64,000 nucleotides of DNA from Nissolia schottii (GCA_003254905.1 QANU01003649.1:135244-199243); one strand, 5' to 3'; shown: positions 21,099 through 32,302, numbered from the stretch's first letter. Notes: a model not told the origin generated them from the letters alone. Numbers and translations are program-made.

Positions 21099-24097
21099 TG
21101 TAACAACCCGACTTTTTCCCTTCGTTAAAATGTCATATGATAATGATAACTACTAGAGGTGAAATAAAATTCAAGAATTGATCTTAGTCTTGTAATGTTA
21201 GTTAAAATAATAATTCTGCGATCTCGTGACGTCTGGTGACGTTCAGGTCAAAATTAGGGTTTTATTATAATTTTCTTACGACTCACAGGAGTCGGTAAAA
21301 TATATTAATATGACATTAAATGTAAGAATACGTCAATTAAGATTTAAATATTAATAAGAAGAATTAATAGGTCACAACGGTATGTTCGAAATATTTTTAG
21401 GACGTCCGGACATAAATAATTAATGAATGAACGTGACCATAAACACACTAAGGGCAAAATAGGAAATATACATGACCTAACTCCCCTAAATCACCCACAG
21501 CTGCCTTTCCCCCATGCAAACCCGAAACACACACACCAAAACACTAAGTTATTTCCTTTTCTTCTCCCTAAGGTGCCAAGACTTCAAAGCTTCCAAATCC
21601 ATCAAGATTCAATCATCATCCTTTGCTTTCATCACCTTAATTCACCCTTAACTTCACCAAGAGGATAAGCAAGTGGTAAGGTGGTGAGTTTCTCTTCATT
21701 TGCAAGAAGACATAAGGCTTCCATAACCTAGGTTTTCCATAATCATCCAAGGTTTTCATTTCTAGGTCAAGAAGGCTCAAGCAAGCAAGCAAGGCTTGAT
21801 TCCATCTTTCCTCAAGCATCAAGAAGCTATTTAGGAAGTGGGTAACTCTAGTTCCTCACCTCTTGATGGTGGTTGAGTGCTTATGTGTTTAGAGAATTAT
21901 GTGCCTATGTATGTGATTTATGGATTTTATGATGAACTATGTTAGAAATGATGCTAAGCTTAAGAAGACAATTCTGAAGGGTCTTGTGACCTGGATTAGA
22001 TGGAATTATTATGCTGGATTATGTGTGAAACTCATGTAGGGTTCTATGGAAGCTAAGGCATGAAAATGGAAGAGATGATGGTTTCGGTTTTCTTCTCTCG
22101 CACAGGGGCCGCTGAGCGGAGCCTTAGGCGCCGCTGAGCGGAGCCTTAGGCGCCGCTGAGCGAGATGAAGCTACGTGGAAAGTGAAAAAAGATATTTTTA
22201 TTTAAGGCAGTTTCGAGGATTCGAGAAGGCGGTCCGCTGAGTGGTAAGCATGTACCGCTGAGCGACTCAAACCGCTGAGCGGACCACAGTTTCCGCTGAG
22301 CGGCTTGAGGGCCATAACGTTTATGGAACCCCTCTTGAGGCACATAATCCAATGTTTTATGTGATGGCTATGATTGATAACTGAATTATATGGAGTTTAT
22401 GCTGTATGTGAGTATGTGAAGAATATGCCTGAACATGCAAATTACATGTAGTCTGTGATGGAATAGGTAGCATTTTATGCATTCATGGTCAACCTAGTTT
22501 AAAGGACTAGAATTAACTCTGAGATAAGTCAAGATGCTGAAATGAACCATAGGGAACAAGTATGCCATGCTGCAGGTACAAGTATGCTATGCTGCAGGTA
22601 CTCAAATGCTGAACATGCTGAGATAGGGCCAATGCCCAATGCTGCTGACCCAGGGCCAATGCCCCATGCTGCTGAAACATGGCTATATGCCACATGCTGA
22701 AAAGGGCTAAATGCCCCCAATACAAAATGGCTATATGCCACATGCTGAAAAGGCCGTGATCACGTGAGCCACTATGATTCCACTTCAGGAGGTCTAGGTA
22801 TCCTGAATGTGGAAGCCCGCCACAGGTGGTGTCGATATGGCATACCTGGAGGTGTGCGGTTACCACGCCTATGCATTGTCGAAAGGGGGCAAGCTTAGGT
22901 GGGGGTACAATATCCGCCCACTGTCGAGGGGTCCCGAGGGGGCACACGGCAGGTGGAAGCCCATCGCAGGAAGGTCTAGACAGTGTCGGCCTACACTGAG
23001 GGTGCGAGGTTATTCCGTCATACTAGTGTCAACAGAGGACATTACTATGGTGGGAATAACACTTATTCTGTTATGCTATTACATTCTGTTATGCTGTTAC
23101 ACCTTGTTATGCTGTTACATTCTATTATGCTGTTATATTATGTTATGCTGATACATTCGGTTAGGCATGTATAACTCTGTCATGTTGAAGCTGCTGACTA
23201 TGCTGAGCATATTATGCTGATTCTGTTATGCTTACTCTAGATGACTATGTGATGCATACTCTGATAATGATGTTATGCTGAATTGATTGCTGAATGTATT
23301 CTGTGATGTATTCTGATTATTCTGAATGTATATTTCTACTGTTATGCCGTACCGTCAAGAGCACGCTCGAGACGGTTATGTATATTCACGAAATGTTAAT
23401 CAACACGAGAACGTAGTAAGCAAGAATAGTTCCCATGTCACATAATAATGCTGATAAAGCCGTTCAGATAGGCCAGATAATAAACAGTAGGATATCTAGT
23501 ATGTATGTTCACTTAGAGATCTCTGAGCGGCCTGAAGTCCAACATAATCTGATATACGACTCAGGAACTATAGTTATTCCACTGAGAACCTACTGTTCTC
23601 ATCCCCCACTGTTTTATGACTTCAGTTACAGAAGATGATGATTCTTATTTTGAGGATGCAGATGAGCCGCCAGCTGAGCCATGAGCGGCTCGGAGATAGT
23701 TAGACATTTACATTTTGCCAGGGACATACTGAGTAGCATCCCAGTAGTCCTTGTATTTTGATGCTGTATATTCTGGATTATGTATTTGATGTTTTGAGCT
23801 ACGTATATATTGTGTATATCTTACACTATGTGACCTTGTATGGTGGACTCAATGTATGTATATTACCTGTTCTAATTATGATAATGTTACCCGCTTTGTT
23901 ATATTCGTTTTATTCCAACGCATGGCTCTATTTTAGTATTGATGTAATACAAGCAAAAGTTCAAAACGGGTCCTTATTTTATGAGCAATGACTATTTTCA
24001 AAAGACAACTATGGACTAAGGTATTCCGACCAAGTAGACAACAACCTAGTGAGCTTTGTTTACTACGTACGGGTAAACAGTTAGTTAGGGTGTTTCA
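21099..24097 (+). mobile_element. Nested solo LTR 2, 2999 bp, target duplication GTTTT
   Basis: Begins TGTAACAACCCGAC, ends GGGTGTTTCA, flanked by GTTTT (21094-21098, 24098-24102). Same family and same orientation as nested LTR 1, with many substitutions and small indels, and a different target duplication, so it is an independent insertion and not a tandem copy. It holds seven GCTGAGCG/GCTGAGTG motifs and the AGGGCCAATGCCC repeats at 22600-22760. Confidence 0.85.
22100..22305 (+). repeat. Cluster of CCGCTGAGCGG near-palindromes (nested LTR 2)
   Basis: Seven copies (one GCTGAGTG). An 18-bp phrase, GGAGCCTTAGGCGCCGCT, shows local duplication. Position within the element matches the cluster in nested LTR 1. 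Confidence 0.8.
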
Positions 24098-27000
24098 GTT
24101 TTCATCTTGAGTCCTCCCACCCTTGTAACTGTGGCCTTCGAGTTACAACCTACTTCTGCTCCTTTATTGATGATGACCAGGCAACGCTTTAACCTGAGTG
24201 GTTGGGAACCACCCCGGATAACTAATGTTCCGTCCATCGATCATCAATAGAGATAACCATCCACCTGCTGGGATGGCGAGGGGATGGTCCTGTGACACAA
24301 ACCGAGCGGGGACTCGTTCAACATTATCGTTATCATAGTCATTATCTTTAGGTGCGACGTCACCCTTTTATCATTTATCTTTTCTTTTGTCCATTGTTTC
24401 TATTCATCATCATTAACCAACCCATCTTGCTGGATTGGTGAGAGGCGTGTCCGTAGACGTGCCAAGAGAGGGATTTCCCTAATCATATAACTATGTACTT
24501 TAAGGCACACCAGACCCTCGTGGCAGGAATCCTTCTTCAGATATCATGGTTCCCTAAAGTCCAATTATGCTTTTTTTATAACATTAGGTGATGACCTCTA
24601 GTTATCTACGGTCGTCCTAAGTCGAAATGATGACCGAGTCTTCATGATGCATACTATTATAAGCACAACACATAATTACATAGTTATTACAATCATTTGA
24701 TTATATTGAAACAAATTATCTCTTTATATAGCATTGTTACTGATGTAGATGTGCTATTATCTATGTACATATAAAAATGTGAACTAAGCACCTGTATTAT
24801 ACTACGTTTTTATAATTTATCAATTAACTATATANTATTAAATATGATTTATTTAAATATATGATAACTTTTGCAAGACACACGAATATATAAGTTTTCA
24901 TAATATGATTGCACAATTATTATTATAATAGATTCGAAACAGTGTGATGATAACAAGATATTATATAACTATATATAATACTTTTAGATCCATTTACTTA
25001 AATCTATTTAATTTATGTATGCTTATCTACTAGTACTCTAACGTTAATTCTTATTTAATAGTACGACATCTAGTTATAAATGTTATTTAAATAATTTTAA
25101 AGGTATGCAGTCATAAGCAAAAATAAAGCCTTAATACTATTCTACATTATCTATCCTATAATGATATTTAATGCCACTGGGTACCTATTACTAAACATAA
25201 TTCTGTTGTGGTTTTCTTTTCTTTGTTAAACATGATTTGCTAGTTGGCAAGATACTTGATATAATTGTTTAAAATTTATGATCGTGACTAAGATATAATA
25301 TAAATATAAATATATATAATAATGAGTGCAACTTAATTTATAATAAAGGAATATTCTTAACAATATAATACAAACTAAATAATTTTTCCATATGTAGTAT
25401 AATATACTAAAATTCCCATGTCTGTCATTGTACAATATAAAATATTAACACCTTCTTTTATTCATTTCCCTAAACACAATGTTGCTCGATTTCATCATTA
25501 TCAATAGTTTTGTTCATCAAATTAATTGTTTAAATTTATTTAACTTGTATAAGAAATACAACGTACAAATATAACACCAAAATATACACGCCTCATAAAT
25601 TGCTCAGGTAACATGTATACCTTCTTTAAGATCATACAATTGTAAATAACATATTCATCTTAGGCACAAGTACATTTATATTTTTTCCTAACATTAAAAC
25701 TATGTAAAACCATCATCACATCGTTATCTCTATATATTCTACATAATATTTTCTATGTTACATTCTCAGATGTAAGCACATAAAATAGCATAACAAAACC
25801 ACATAGACAGTAGGTCTAGGATCACTCACTTCCTAAGCTTTTTCTGAATCGGTAGAAGTGAAGAGAAAAATATCCTCTTCGCGTTGGTGTGCTCCTCATA
25901 TTTTTCCTGAGTCCGACAGCGTAACCGCGATGTGCACAACTAGAACCGAAAACTTATGAAAATAAAGAGAATTCTGAAGCAGTTTGGCAGTGAATGCTTG
26001 GCTATTTATAGCCAAGGCTTTGGCCTCAGCAGAAAGGAAAAGAAAGAGAAAAAAAAAAAGAAAAAAAGAATGCATTAAATGCATTTCATTCTTACCCCCT
26101 GCAACATTTAATGCCATAATGGCACATTTAATGCCTTAATGGCACTTCATTCATCCCCCTTACAGACCATCACGTGGTCAGTTCGCCATGTGTCCCATCC
26201 TGTTCTTCTTTGATTATGTTTGATCGCGTCTAATCGTTAATTGCTCGTGTACGGATATCCTAAAAAATATTTCGGGCACATAGCCGCGATCTTCTAATTT
26301 TTCTAGTCATAATGGGATGTCCGGTAAAGGTATTTGTGAACATATTTTTGTGAGAGTATATTTTACAGATACCATTGGAACCTGACGAAATTTCGGATTT
26401 GGCCGAAAATTGGCACGGACCTTGCGGCATCCCGCAAGACCATGAAACAATTATTTCAACTGGCGTTTGAAAGAGATAAGTCTTGTAAATAATTTTTCCT
26501 GTCCAAATAATCGTCCTTAATGTACTTTTAATTAAGCAAAATTAGGATTTAAGCGAAATCTTCATAAGGGGAGAATTCAGGATGTTACAGCCTGCACCAA
26601 TTTGTGAACCAATATGACAATGGTTAGTTGCTTAATAACAATTTAAATATATTTCAAGCTAGTGTGCGGTGTTGACGAGTTGGGTTATGTCCGGGTGAAT
26701 TAAGATGTTAGGTCTGTGACCATCGTGTGGTTAGGTCTCATGATGCCAGGGTTTTAGGTCTCAATTTAATAGCTTATGATTGTTATGTTTATTGTTGTAT
26801 AAGGCGGATTACATGAAATTATTTCATTTGGGTATGGTTAGCTCGTGGCAGGAAGGTTCAAGTAGAAGAAGAAGTGGATTTCAAAGACTTTAATACTTCG
26901 ACTAATTGTGCGTCCAAGATTTTATTTGAGAGACAGTTTCAAGCCGAGTATACTCTTTCAAAGTATCGAGAGGTGCAAAAGGAATTTTGTGCCAAGATTG

Positions 27001-27973
27001 ATTGCAATGCAATTATGAAGTCACAAGATGAGTTAAGGGCGGTGTACAATGTGGTGGAAGATAGTTTAGGTTCATGGGATAGGTCATATAAGGTGGAGTT
27101 TCAAGTAAACAACAATGAGGTCAAGTGCATGTGCAAGCGGTTTGAGTTTAGCGACATTTTATACAGTCATGCCATTACTGTGTTGGGTGTCCAACGAGTG
27201 AAATAATTGCTGCAAAAGTATATATTAGAACGATTAGGCAAGAACATAACTCAAAGACACACCAGGATAAAGAGCAGCCACGACGAAACTTGTGTGCCAA
27301 CTGTTACAGCTCGTTATGATGAAGCTATTATGATTTCATATGACCTTGCAGAAGTCTCATCAAAATCTGAACAACGAAGTAGATTTTATATAGAGGGACT
27401 AAAGAGCCTTGAGCAACTAATGATGGATATACCATGTCAAGCAGAACAAACATCGTGTGAGAAACAGGCAACAAATGTAATGGATGAGAATCTTAGGGAT
27501 GTTAGGAGCCTAAAACGGGGTAGAAGGAAGGGTCATCGAAATATGCTTCAGAATCAATCTTTAATAGAGAAAGCCATAAATAAAGCAATCAAGAAAGACA
27601 AGCTTGTTTTGTTGGGCGAGAACATGAGTAATGGTTTGGTAATTTTTATAAAGTATCTACAGACACAACCATTTATAATTATGGACACAATCCATTTATC
27701 AATATAGTTTTGAAGGTTAGGTCTCTAACCATTATAATGTTATTGTTTTAATGAGTTAACAATTAGGTTTACCAGAGGTAAGTGATTAGGTCTCATGTTG
27801 CTTAAATTGTAAGTCTTGTCTTGTACTATACAATTTGTTTTGAAAAAAACCAAAACAGAATACAATTAGTTGCAGCGTTTTATTTTCGGTGTGCCCTTCT
27901 TTCCTTTAAGTATCTCATCTATGCTAGGATCACAATATGGGCTATGCGTATTCGCACTTGCTTTTGTAACTCT

Positions 27974-29239
27974 AGATAGCAACCTAAGAGGGGGTGAATT
28001 AGGTTTCTCCTGTTTTTGACGGATTTTGGTTCTTTGAAAGATGGTGAATGTTATGAAACCCTAATTCCCAAATTATGAACAAGACCCAGAAATAACCGAA
28101 TAGATGTTAATGTTAAGGTAGCGGAAATTGTAAATTGCTGAATGTAAAAGTGTAGGGATTAGAAAGATCACATCGGAGAATTTATCCTGGTTCACCTTCA
28201 ACCACCGAAGGCTACGTCCAGTCCCCTGTTTTGATTTAGGGATTTTTCCACTATGTAAACTTGTGTTGTGTACAACCTCACAACTGAGGCACTTACACCG
28301 ACAACTTCAAGAGAACACAACCGTTCCCCTGATTACACAATGCCCTCACCGAACACTACGGTAATAATTAGAAAACCACACTGAACACTACGGTGTTTAC
28401 AAAACCACACCGAACACTACGGTGCCACAATTGATTCACAATGGCTTTGCCAATCCTAAATTCAAGGTTGAAAGTTTTCCTGAATAGAAAACACAAATGA
28501 TATAATAGTTAAGGCTCAAAGGGCTTTCTTAAGATTTGGATTGAAACACCATTGAAATTTGATTAGAACTTTGTGAATATGAAGTAATAATTGAGTTCTA
28601 CAGTGGTGTTTTTGTTCTGCATGAGTTTGGCACTTATATAGGCAGAGGTGCCTGTTCATGAACCATTACCAATGCATACAGATGCAAAACAACGCATTGT
28701 TTCATGAAAAAACGCACCCATTCGAACGTGTAATCGATTAACCAAGTGTGGTAATCGATTACACACCAGGTAACTGCCAATTTTCAAATTCTGTGTGATG
28801 TTAATCGATTACCATAAGTGTGTAATCGATTACATACACAACAAATGCCAATTTTGAAAGTTTCTGAGGTGGTAATCGATTACCATAAGTGTGTAATCGA
28901 TTACACACATGAAAACCACTTATTTTCAAAATTCTCGAGTTGGTAATCGATTACAGTAAGTTGGTAATCGATTACTCATGTAGAAAATGTTATATTTTCA
29001 CATTTTTTTATGCTGGTAAACGATTACTGAAATCCTGTAATCGATTACTGAACTACTGGTAATCAATTACTGAAATCCAGTAATCTATTACTGACACAAC
29101 AAAGTGTTTTCCAAGTGTTGCAAACCCTAGAGAAGTGTTGCTAAATGATTTTAGGATTTTAGCAAAAGTGTTAGACTTGTTAGAATGAAAACCTTATGAG
29201 CCATTACCCATGATATCAATAACAAGTGCTAACTATTAA
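27974..29239 (-). mobile_element. 1.27-kb insertion with TAATCGATTA array, flanks ACTCT
   Basis: Begins AGATAGCAACCTAAGAGGGG, a phrase I associate with abundant legume retroelement ends, and finishes near GCTAACTATTAA. ACTCT occurs at both edges (27969-27973, 29240-29244). It separates two parts of the protease gene. TATATAAG on the minus strand at 28640 suggests a promoter in that direction. The termini are not TG...CA, so calling it a solo LTR is tentative. Inside are repeats of CGAACACTACGGT at 28350-28425. Confidence 0.6.
28725..29095 (-). promoter_or_regulatory. Array of GTAATCGATTAC palindromes
   Basis: About twelve copies of TAATCGATTA, mostly GTAATCGATTAC, in six pairs 8-13 bases apart; pairs recur every 50-70 bases. 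The last ones are mutated (TAAACGATTA, TAATCAATTA, TAATCTATTA). On the minus strand they lie ~90-460 bp upstream of TATATAAG at 28640. Confidence 0.8.
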
Positions 29240-29529
29240 ACTCTAAGATAAAGACACTTGAACCTTCAATATGATGATCGGTTGATCGTTGCAATTCATC
29301 GGTTGTCTTTGCATTTTTTCTTGCTTTTGGTTGATGTGAGTTATCTTCATCAACCAAGCCATCAATGGTCAGAGAAAGAATCTTCTTCACAGCTTTTTGT
29401 TCCTTTTTGCTGTGCCTTGTGTATTTGTTTGGCCGGTTTGGCTGGACCATTTTGACCAATTGTTCAAGCATCTTGTTGGATGGGTGAAGGATCATGTCAC
29501 ACAAAAGTTGCTTTCGCAAAATAGCACAG

Positions 29530-29770
29530 TCGGTCTGTTAGACATAACCACATAATTAATATAAACATAACCAAAATGGGTAAAAAGACAAAACCATAGT
29601 ACCCAACAAGACATAGCCTTTCTACATAACTACACCTAACCACTAAATATTAGCAAACACAACCATATAATATAAATTAGACATAATCTTATAGTATACA
29701 TAGACACAACCATGTTCAACAAAGAGACATAACCATATTGTGAAAATAGACACAACGACCTTAAACAAAA
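29530..29770 (-). repeat. Protease-gene intron filled with TGGTTATGTC motifs
   Basis: On the plus strand ten or so copies of GACATAACCA and close variants (GACACAACCA, AACATAACCA). The next intron (30485-30560) has three more. On the gene's own strand they read TGGTTATGTC, the sister of the GGTTAGGTCT motif in the transposase introns. Confidence 0.75.
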
Positions 29771-31259
29771 CACTTAATTATTTTAGTTATGTTTTGATAT
29801 GCTTACATCGGTCAAGTTTGGCATTTAATGCCAGACATCCACTACTCCATGTTTCTATGGTGAATAAGCCACAATCATGCCTGCATTTGTACAATTGTAA
29901 GATTAATGCAATGCAAATAAAATTTTTCATAGTAATAAAATGTGTGAGTAGTTAAAGTCACGTACGCATTAGGCTGCTTTGGCATGTCCAACCAAATTAG
30001 TTGGAATCCATTCCTTATGTATTTGAATTTTGGGTTGGCTTTCTTGTACAAATCCTCTGTGTACATCCCATGAACTAATGATATAGTGGTCACAAATTGG
30101 CAAAAAAATAAGAAAAGAAATAATTGTATTTGCAATAGAGATACGTACAACCACGGTGCATAGTTTTTCTTTCTCCTCGACGAGGCATTCACTGTGGAGC
30201 GAGCACAGGGAATACTGTTCGTGAGTTATAGTGTCGATTACAAACAGCCGCCAATGCTAGTGCAGGCAAAAAGGGACCATGACCTAAAACAAAATAACAC
30301 ATTAGTATAGGAAATTTATTAATAAAATGAAAGAAAAATTAATGACCAATATAGTTATTCTCACCCATCACTTGCCCTTTACAAGGAGAGGCTCCCATAA
30401 GTACGTTTCGTAATCAGGGAAGAGAGGCGTGTATTTGCCTTGTTCCTGCCACATCTTCCTGGCCTCATTGACCAGTCCATTCTACAATAACAGATCAAAA
30501 GAGACATAACCAAAATATATACAGAGACACAACCTATTTTCACTTTTAGACATAACATACAACTGTTGTATAAACTAAAATTAATTATACTTATAACCAC
30601 ATTGGGGCTCAGATAAAATACATTTTGACTCCGTGGGAAATAGTCCAACGCATTATGGAAGCGTATGTTACGTAAGTTATAAACTAAAATTAAAGGAAAA
30701 AAGAGAACTAAATTAAAACGTTTATTTACAAGATGAATGACACAAACATAAAAAATGGTGAGCAATATTTTTACCGCATCTTTAGTATATGTAGGATGCA
30801 TCTGTGCCTACCAGTGAAAATAATTTGTAAGACAACTCCGCAACCGTGTGTTTGGTGTTGCGGATGCACCAACCATACAAAATATCACGAAATGTTTGGT
30901 CTGTGTAGACGTTGTATGTGGATCCTGCAACAACATTTGGTTGTAGAAGTGTTGGTGTGCGGGTAGTGCGATCACCACTGTGGGTGCTGACAGTGGGATT
31001 GGCTTGAAGATGGTTGTGGGTCAGGAATGAGATTTAGCAAGTTTGGAGGTGGTTGAGGGATGCAACTGCATCTTTTTGTAAGGTTGGCAATTGAGAAAGA
31101 GGATGATGGACCAGAACCTTAGGTGTAGATGGATGGGGGAATGACGGTCGTGCAGGAGGCACGTGAGTGGTTGAGTCTTTGACATTAAGGTCCAAACTTG
31201 GTATCCATAATGTCAAGCTCAATGGGCCAGTTGTGTGTCCGCGCTAAGATGCAAGTCGA

Positions 31260-32057
31260 AGCTTGACGCATCAAGCCCCCAACTTATCACATGGAGGACA
31301 CTATGTACTTGTTAGATTCAAGTCCGTCTCCCCTTGTCGACATCTCCTAATGTTGTGGTCCTATCAACCCTGCCATGACAAACATGAAAACAATTGGATA
31401 CTTATTAGACGGTATCAAGTCCCCATAGACAGGGCCAATGTTCTAGAGTAATTCGTACAGGGAACAATGTTACCTGAACACAATAGTAAATAGTTAATGA
31501 GACGCCTTGACGAAAACTCCAACGTGAGGTTCCTGGTGCAAGAGAGAAAGAGAGAGAGAGAGGCAGCATGGTGTACATGCAAAGTCACTCTGACACTCAG
31601 TAGGTATAAATATTAGGTGTGTATTCTAGAGATTGAATAAATGATACCTGATAGTGTGAGGGTTATGTGCTTTTATAGATGAGCGTGTGGAGATAAGATA
31701 GAGGTGTTTAAATGTTAGCTCCCCATATCTCGAGGAGGTAGCTCCTCTTATCTCAAGTTAGGGTTATTGTAACAAACTTGGAGGTTTTCGAGGTTGCTAA
31801 TATTTCTCTACTTGATAAGCTTAACGACATACTGAGCGAACCATGTCTATAGTAAGTTCAGTCAACTCGGCCCGATGTCGTGAACTCGTCAAGCCCAAGT
31901 GAGACCTCAGAGGTCCTGATTAGACCTCACGGGGGTTGGCCCTCATAGAGGTTGGACCACGCGGAGTTGGACCTCACAGAGTTAAACCTCATTGGTCTAT
32001 GTTGGACCTCGTAGAGGTCGGGTCCGTCGACATAATTCACCTCAATATCTATCCCGT
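31260..32057 (-). mobile_element. LTR-like segment with GACCTC/GAGGTC repeats
   Basis: On the minus strand it could begin TGTCACGGGATAG (32057). It has a GACCTC...GAGGTC repeat cluster at 31900-32030 and a TATA box (TATAAAAG) near 31671, followed by a leader. I did not find a matching target duplication, so the downstream boundary is only approximate. Confidence 0.4.
31900..32030 (-). promoter_or_regulatory. Array of GACCTC-GAGGTC inverted motifs
   Basis: ACCTCAGAGGTCC, CCCTCATAGAGGTTGG, GACCTCACAGAGTT and GACCTCGTAGAGGTCGG within 130 bases, each an imperfect inverted repeat. Upstream, on the minus strand, of the TATA-like TATAAAAG near 31671. Confidence 0.5.
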
Positions 32058-32302
32058 GACAGTTTCAGTGTTCATCATGAAGATATTACTTCTATTATCC
32101 TTGGCCATGATTGAAAGAAGCAGATTAAAATTGGTAGAGTTCACACAATTATTGGATTAGTTGTTGTAGACGAGGAAGGTGGTGGATGATAGGGATGATG
32201 AAGATGGGGTTAGAGTTTCATGGGTTGTTAATCGGGTGGATTGATTAATTCCGCTTTTTTTGGGCATTAGTGTTCTAAGAAAGAATATTTCTATTGAAGA
32301 AT

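Larger units (their letters stand above)
17164..26589 (-). mobile_element. Solo LTR of ~3.5 kb (9.4 kb with two nested insertions), target duplication GCCTG
   Basis: On the minus strand it starts TGTAACATCCTG (26589) and ends TAGGGGTGTTACA (17164). Both sides carry GCCTG (17159-17163, 26590-26594). A TATA box reads TATAAATAG on the minus strand near 26002-26010. Removing the two nested elements leaves 17164-17886, 20831-21098 and 24098-26589. Long LTRs with TGTAACA ends are typical of Tekay-type chromoviruses; that family name is inference, since no coding domain survives. It splits the MULE exon inside NSSSGL|HQFVNQYDN. An ambiguous base sits at 24835. Confidence 0.85.
13385..27707 (+). pseudogene. 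FAR1/FHY3-type MULE transposase, broken by insertions and frameshifts
   Basis: Exons seen: 13385-13493 (MSTNAPDFVDKEPP...); ~13727-13803 continued at 15340-15390 (IVDVNNEEIVLV|TYDKNGG); ~15630-16330 with a FAR1 zinc-finger region (VGMQFESVENV, VGFECKIRN, CVREGDSRLK, VLEHYHATSPSK), then NFLRTDVRG, ARSRASYEYFRD and catalytic SFDTT; 16506-16908 (FACFVGVNHHGNSVLFGCEL, IIIDQ, HRWCIWHILKKVP); 17040-17163 continued at 26590 (RHRWVPVYFRDEFWAGMSS, TQRSESMNAFFDG); then ~26840-27707 with the SWIM finger and a KYILERLGK tail. Damage: a frameshift near 15675, another at the A-run 15960-15968, and an in-frame TAA near 27204 between RVK and LLQKY. The SWIM motif CMCKRFEFSDILYSHA has Tyr where the third Cys is expected. 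It cannot make active enzyme. Confidence 0.85.
13385..31222. mobile_element. Decayed autonomous MULE with FAR1-type transposase and Ulp1-like protease
   Basis: Two convergent genes: a FAR1/MULE transposase on plus (13385-27707) and a C48 protease on minus (about 31222-27866). Pairing a mudrA-like transposase with an Ulp1-like protease is known from plant MULEs such as Kaonashi. I could not identify terminal inverted repeats or the 9-bp target duplication, so the ends given are those of the coding remnants. At least four later insertions lie inside it. Removing the insertions restores continuous coding sequence across two target sites (CATAC and GCCTG). Confidence 0.8.
27866..31222 (-). pseudogene. 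Ulp1-like (C48) cysteine protease of the MULE, degenerate
   Basis: SUMO-protease-like fold carried by MULEs. Minus-strand pieces in order: a Ser/Pro-rich N-terminus (31222-31034), YNVYTDQTFRDILYGWCIRN (~30920-30850), NGLVNEARKMWQEQGKYTPL continuing PDYETYLWEP (~30480-30380), then VMVPFCLH*HWRLFVIDT (~30283), GMYTEDLYKKANPKFKYIRN continuing MPKQPNA|HDCGLFTIETW across an intron (30080-29815), then ILRKQLLCDMILHPSNK (29519-29240), and after the 27974 insertion KASANTHSPYCDPSIDEILK to the stop at 27866. The catalytic His (30254-30256) and Cys (29871-29873) are present. A TAG stop (30257-30259) sits directly before the His, and the usual Asp of the YxLDSL block appears as Cys (YSLCSLHS). The start is uncertain. 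Confidence 0.7.

Noticed and set aside
22807..23151. Plus-strand 114-codon frame and its counterpart at 19607
   Set aside because: Conserved between two solo LTRs because the DNA is repeated; the frame ends in microsatellite-like Tyr/Leu repeats and differs between copies.
24835..24835. N as an assembly gap
   Set aside because: The flanks continue smoothly within the outer LTR with no repeat or change of content; it looks like a single ambiguous base, unlike those at 5888, 62914 and 63862.
28725..29095. Repeats resembling a CRISPR array
   Set aside because: Units are 12-base palindromes with irregular, non-unique spacers inside a plant retroelement-like insertion; there are no cas genes and the genome is eukaryotic.
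29875..30192. The 105-codon minus-strand frame as a separate protein
   Set aside because: It is two protease-gene exons plus the intron between them read through; only the parts around KANPKFKYIRN and the exon before it are coding.
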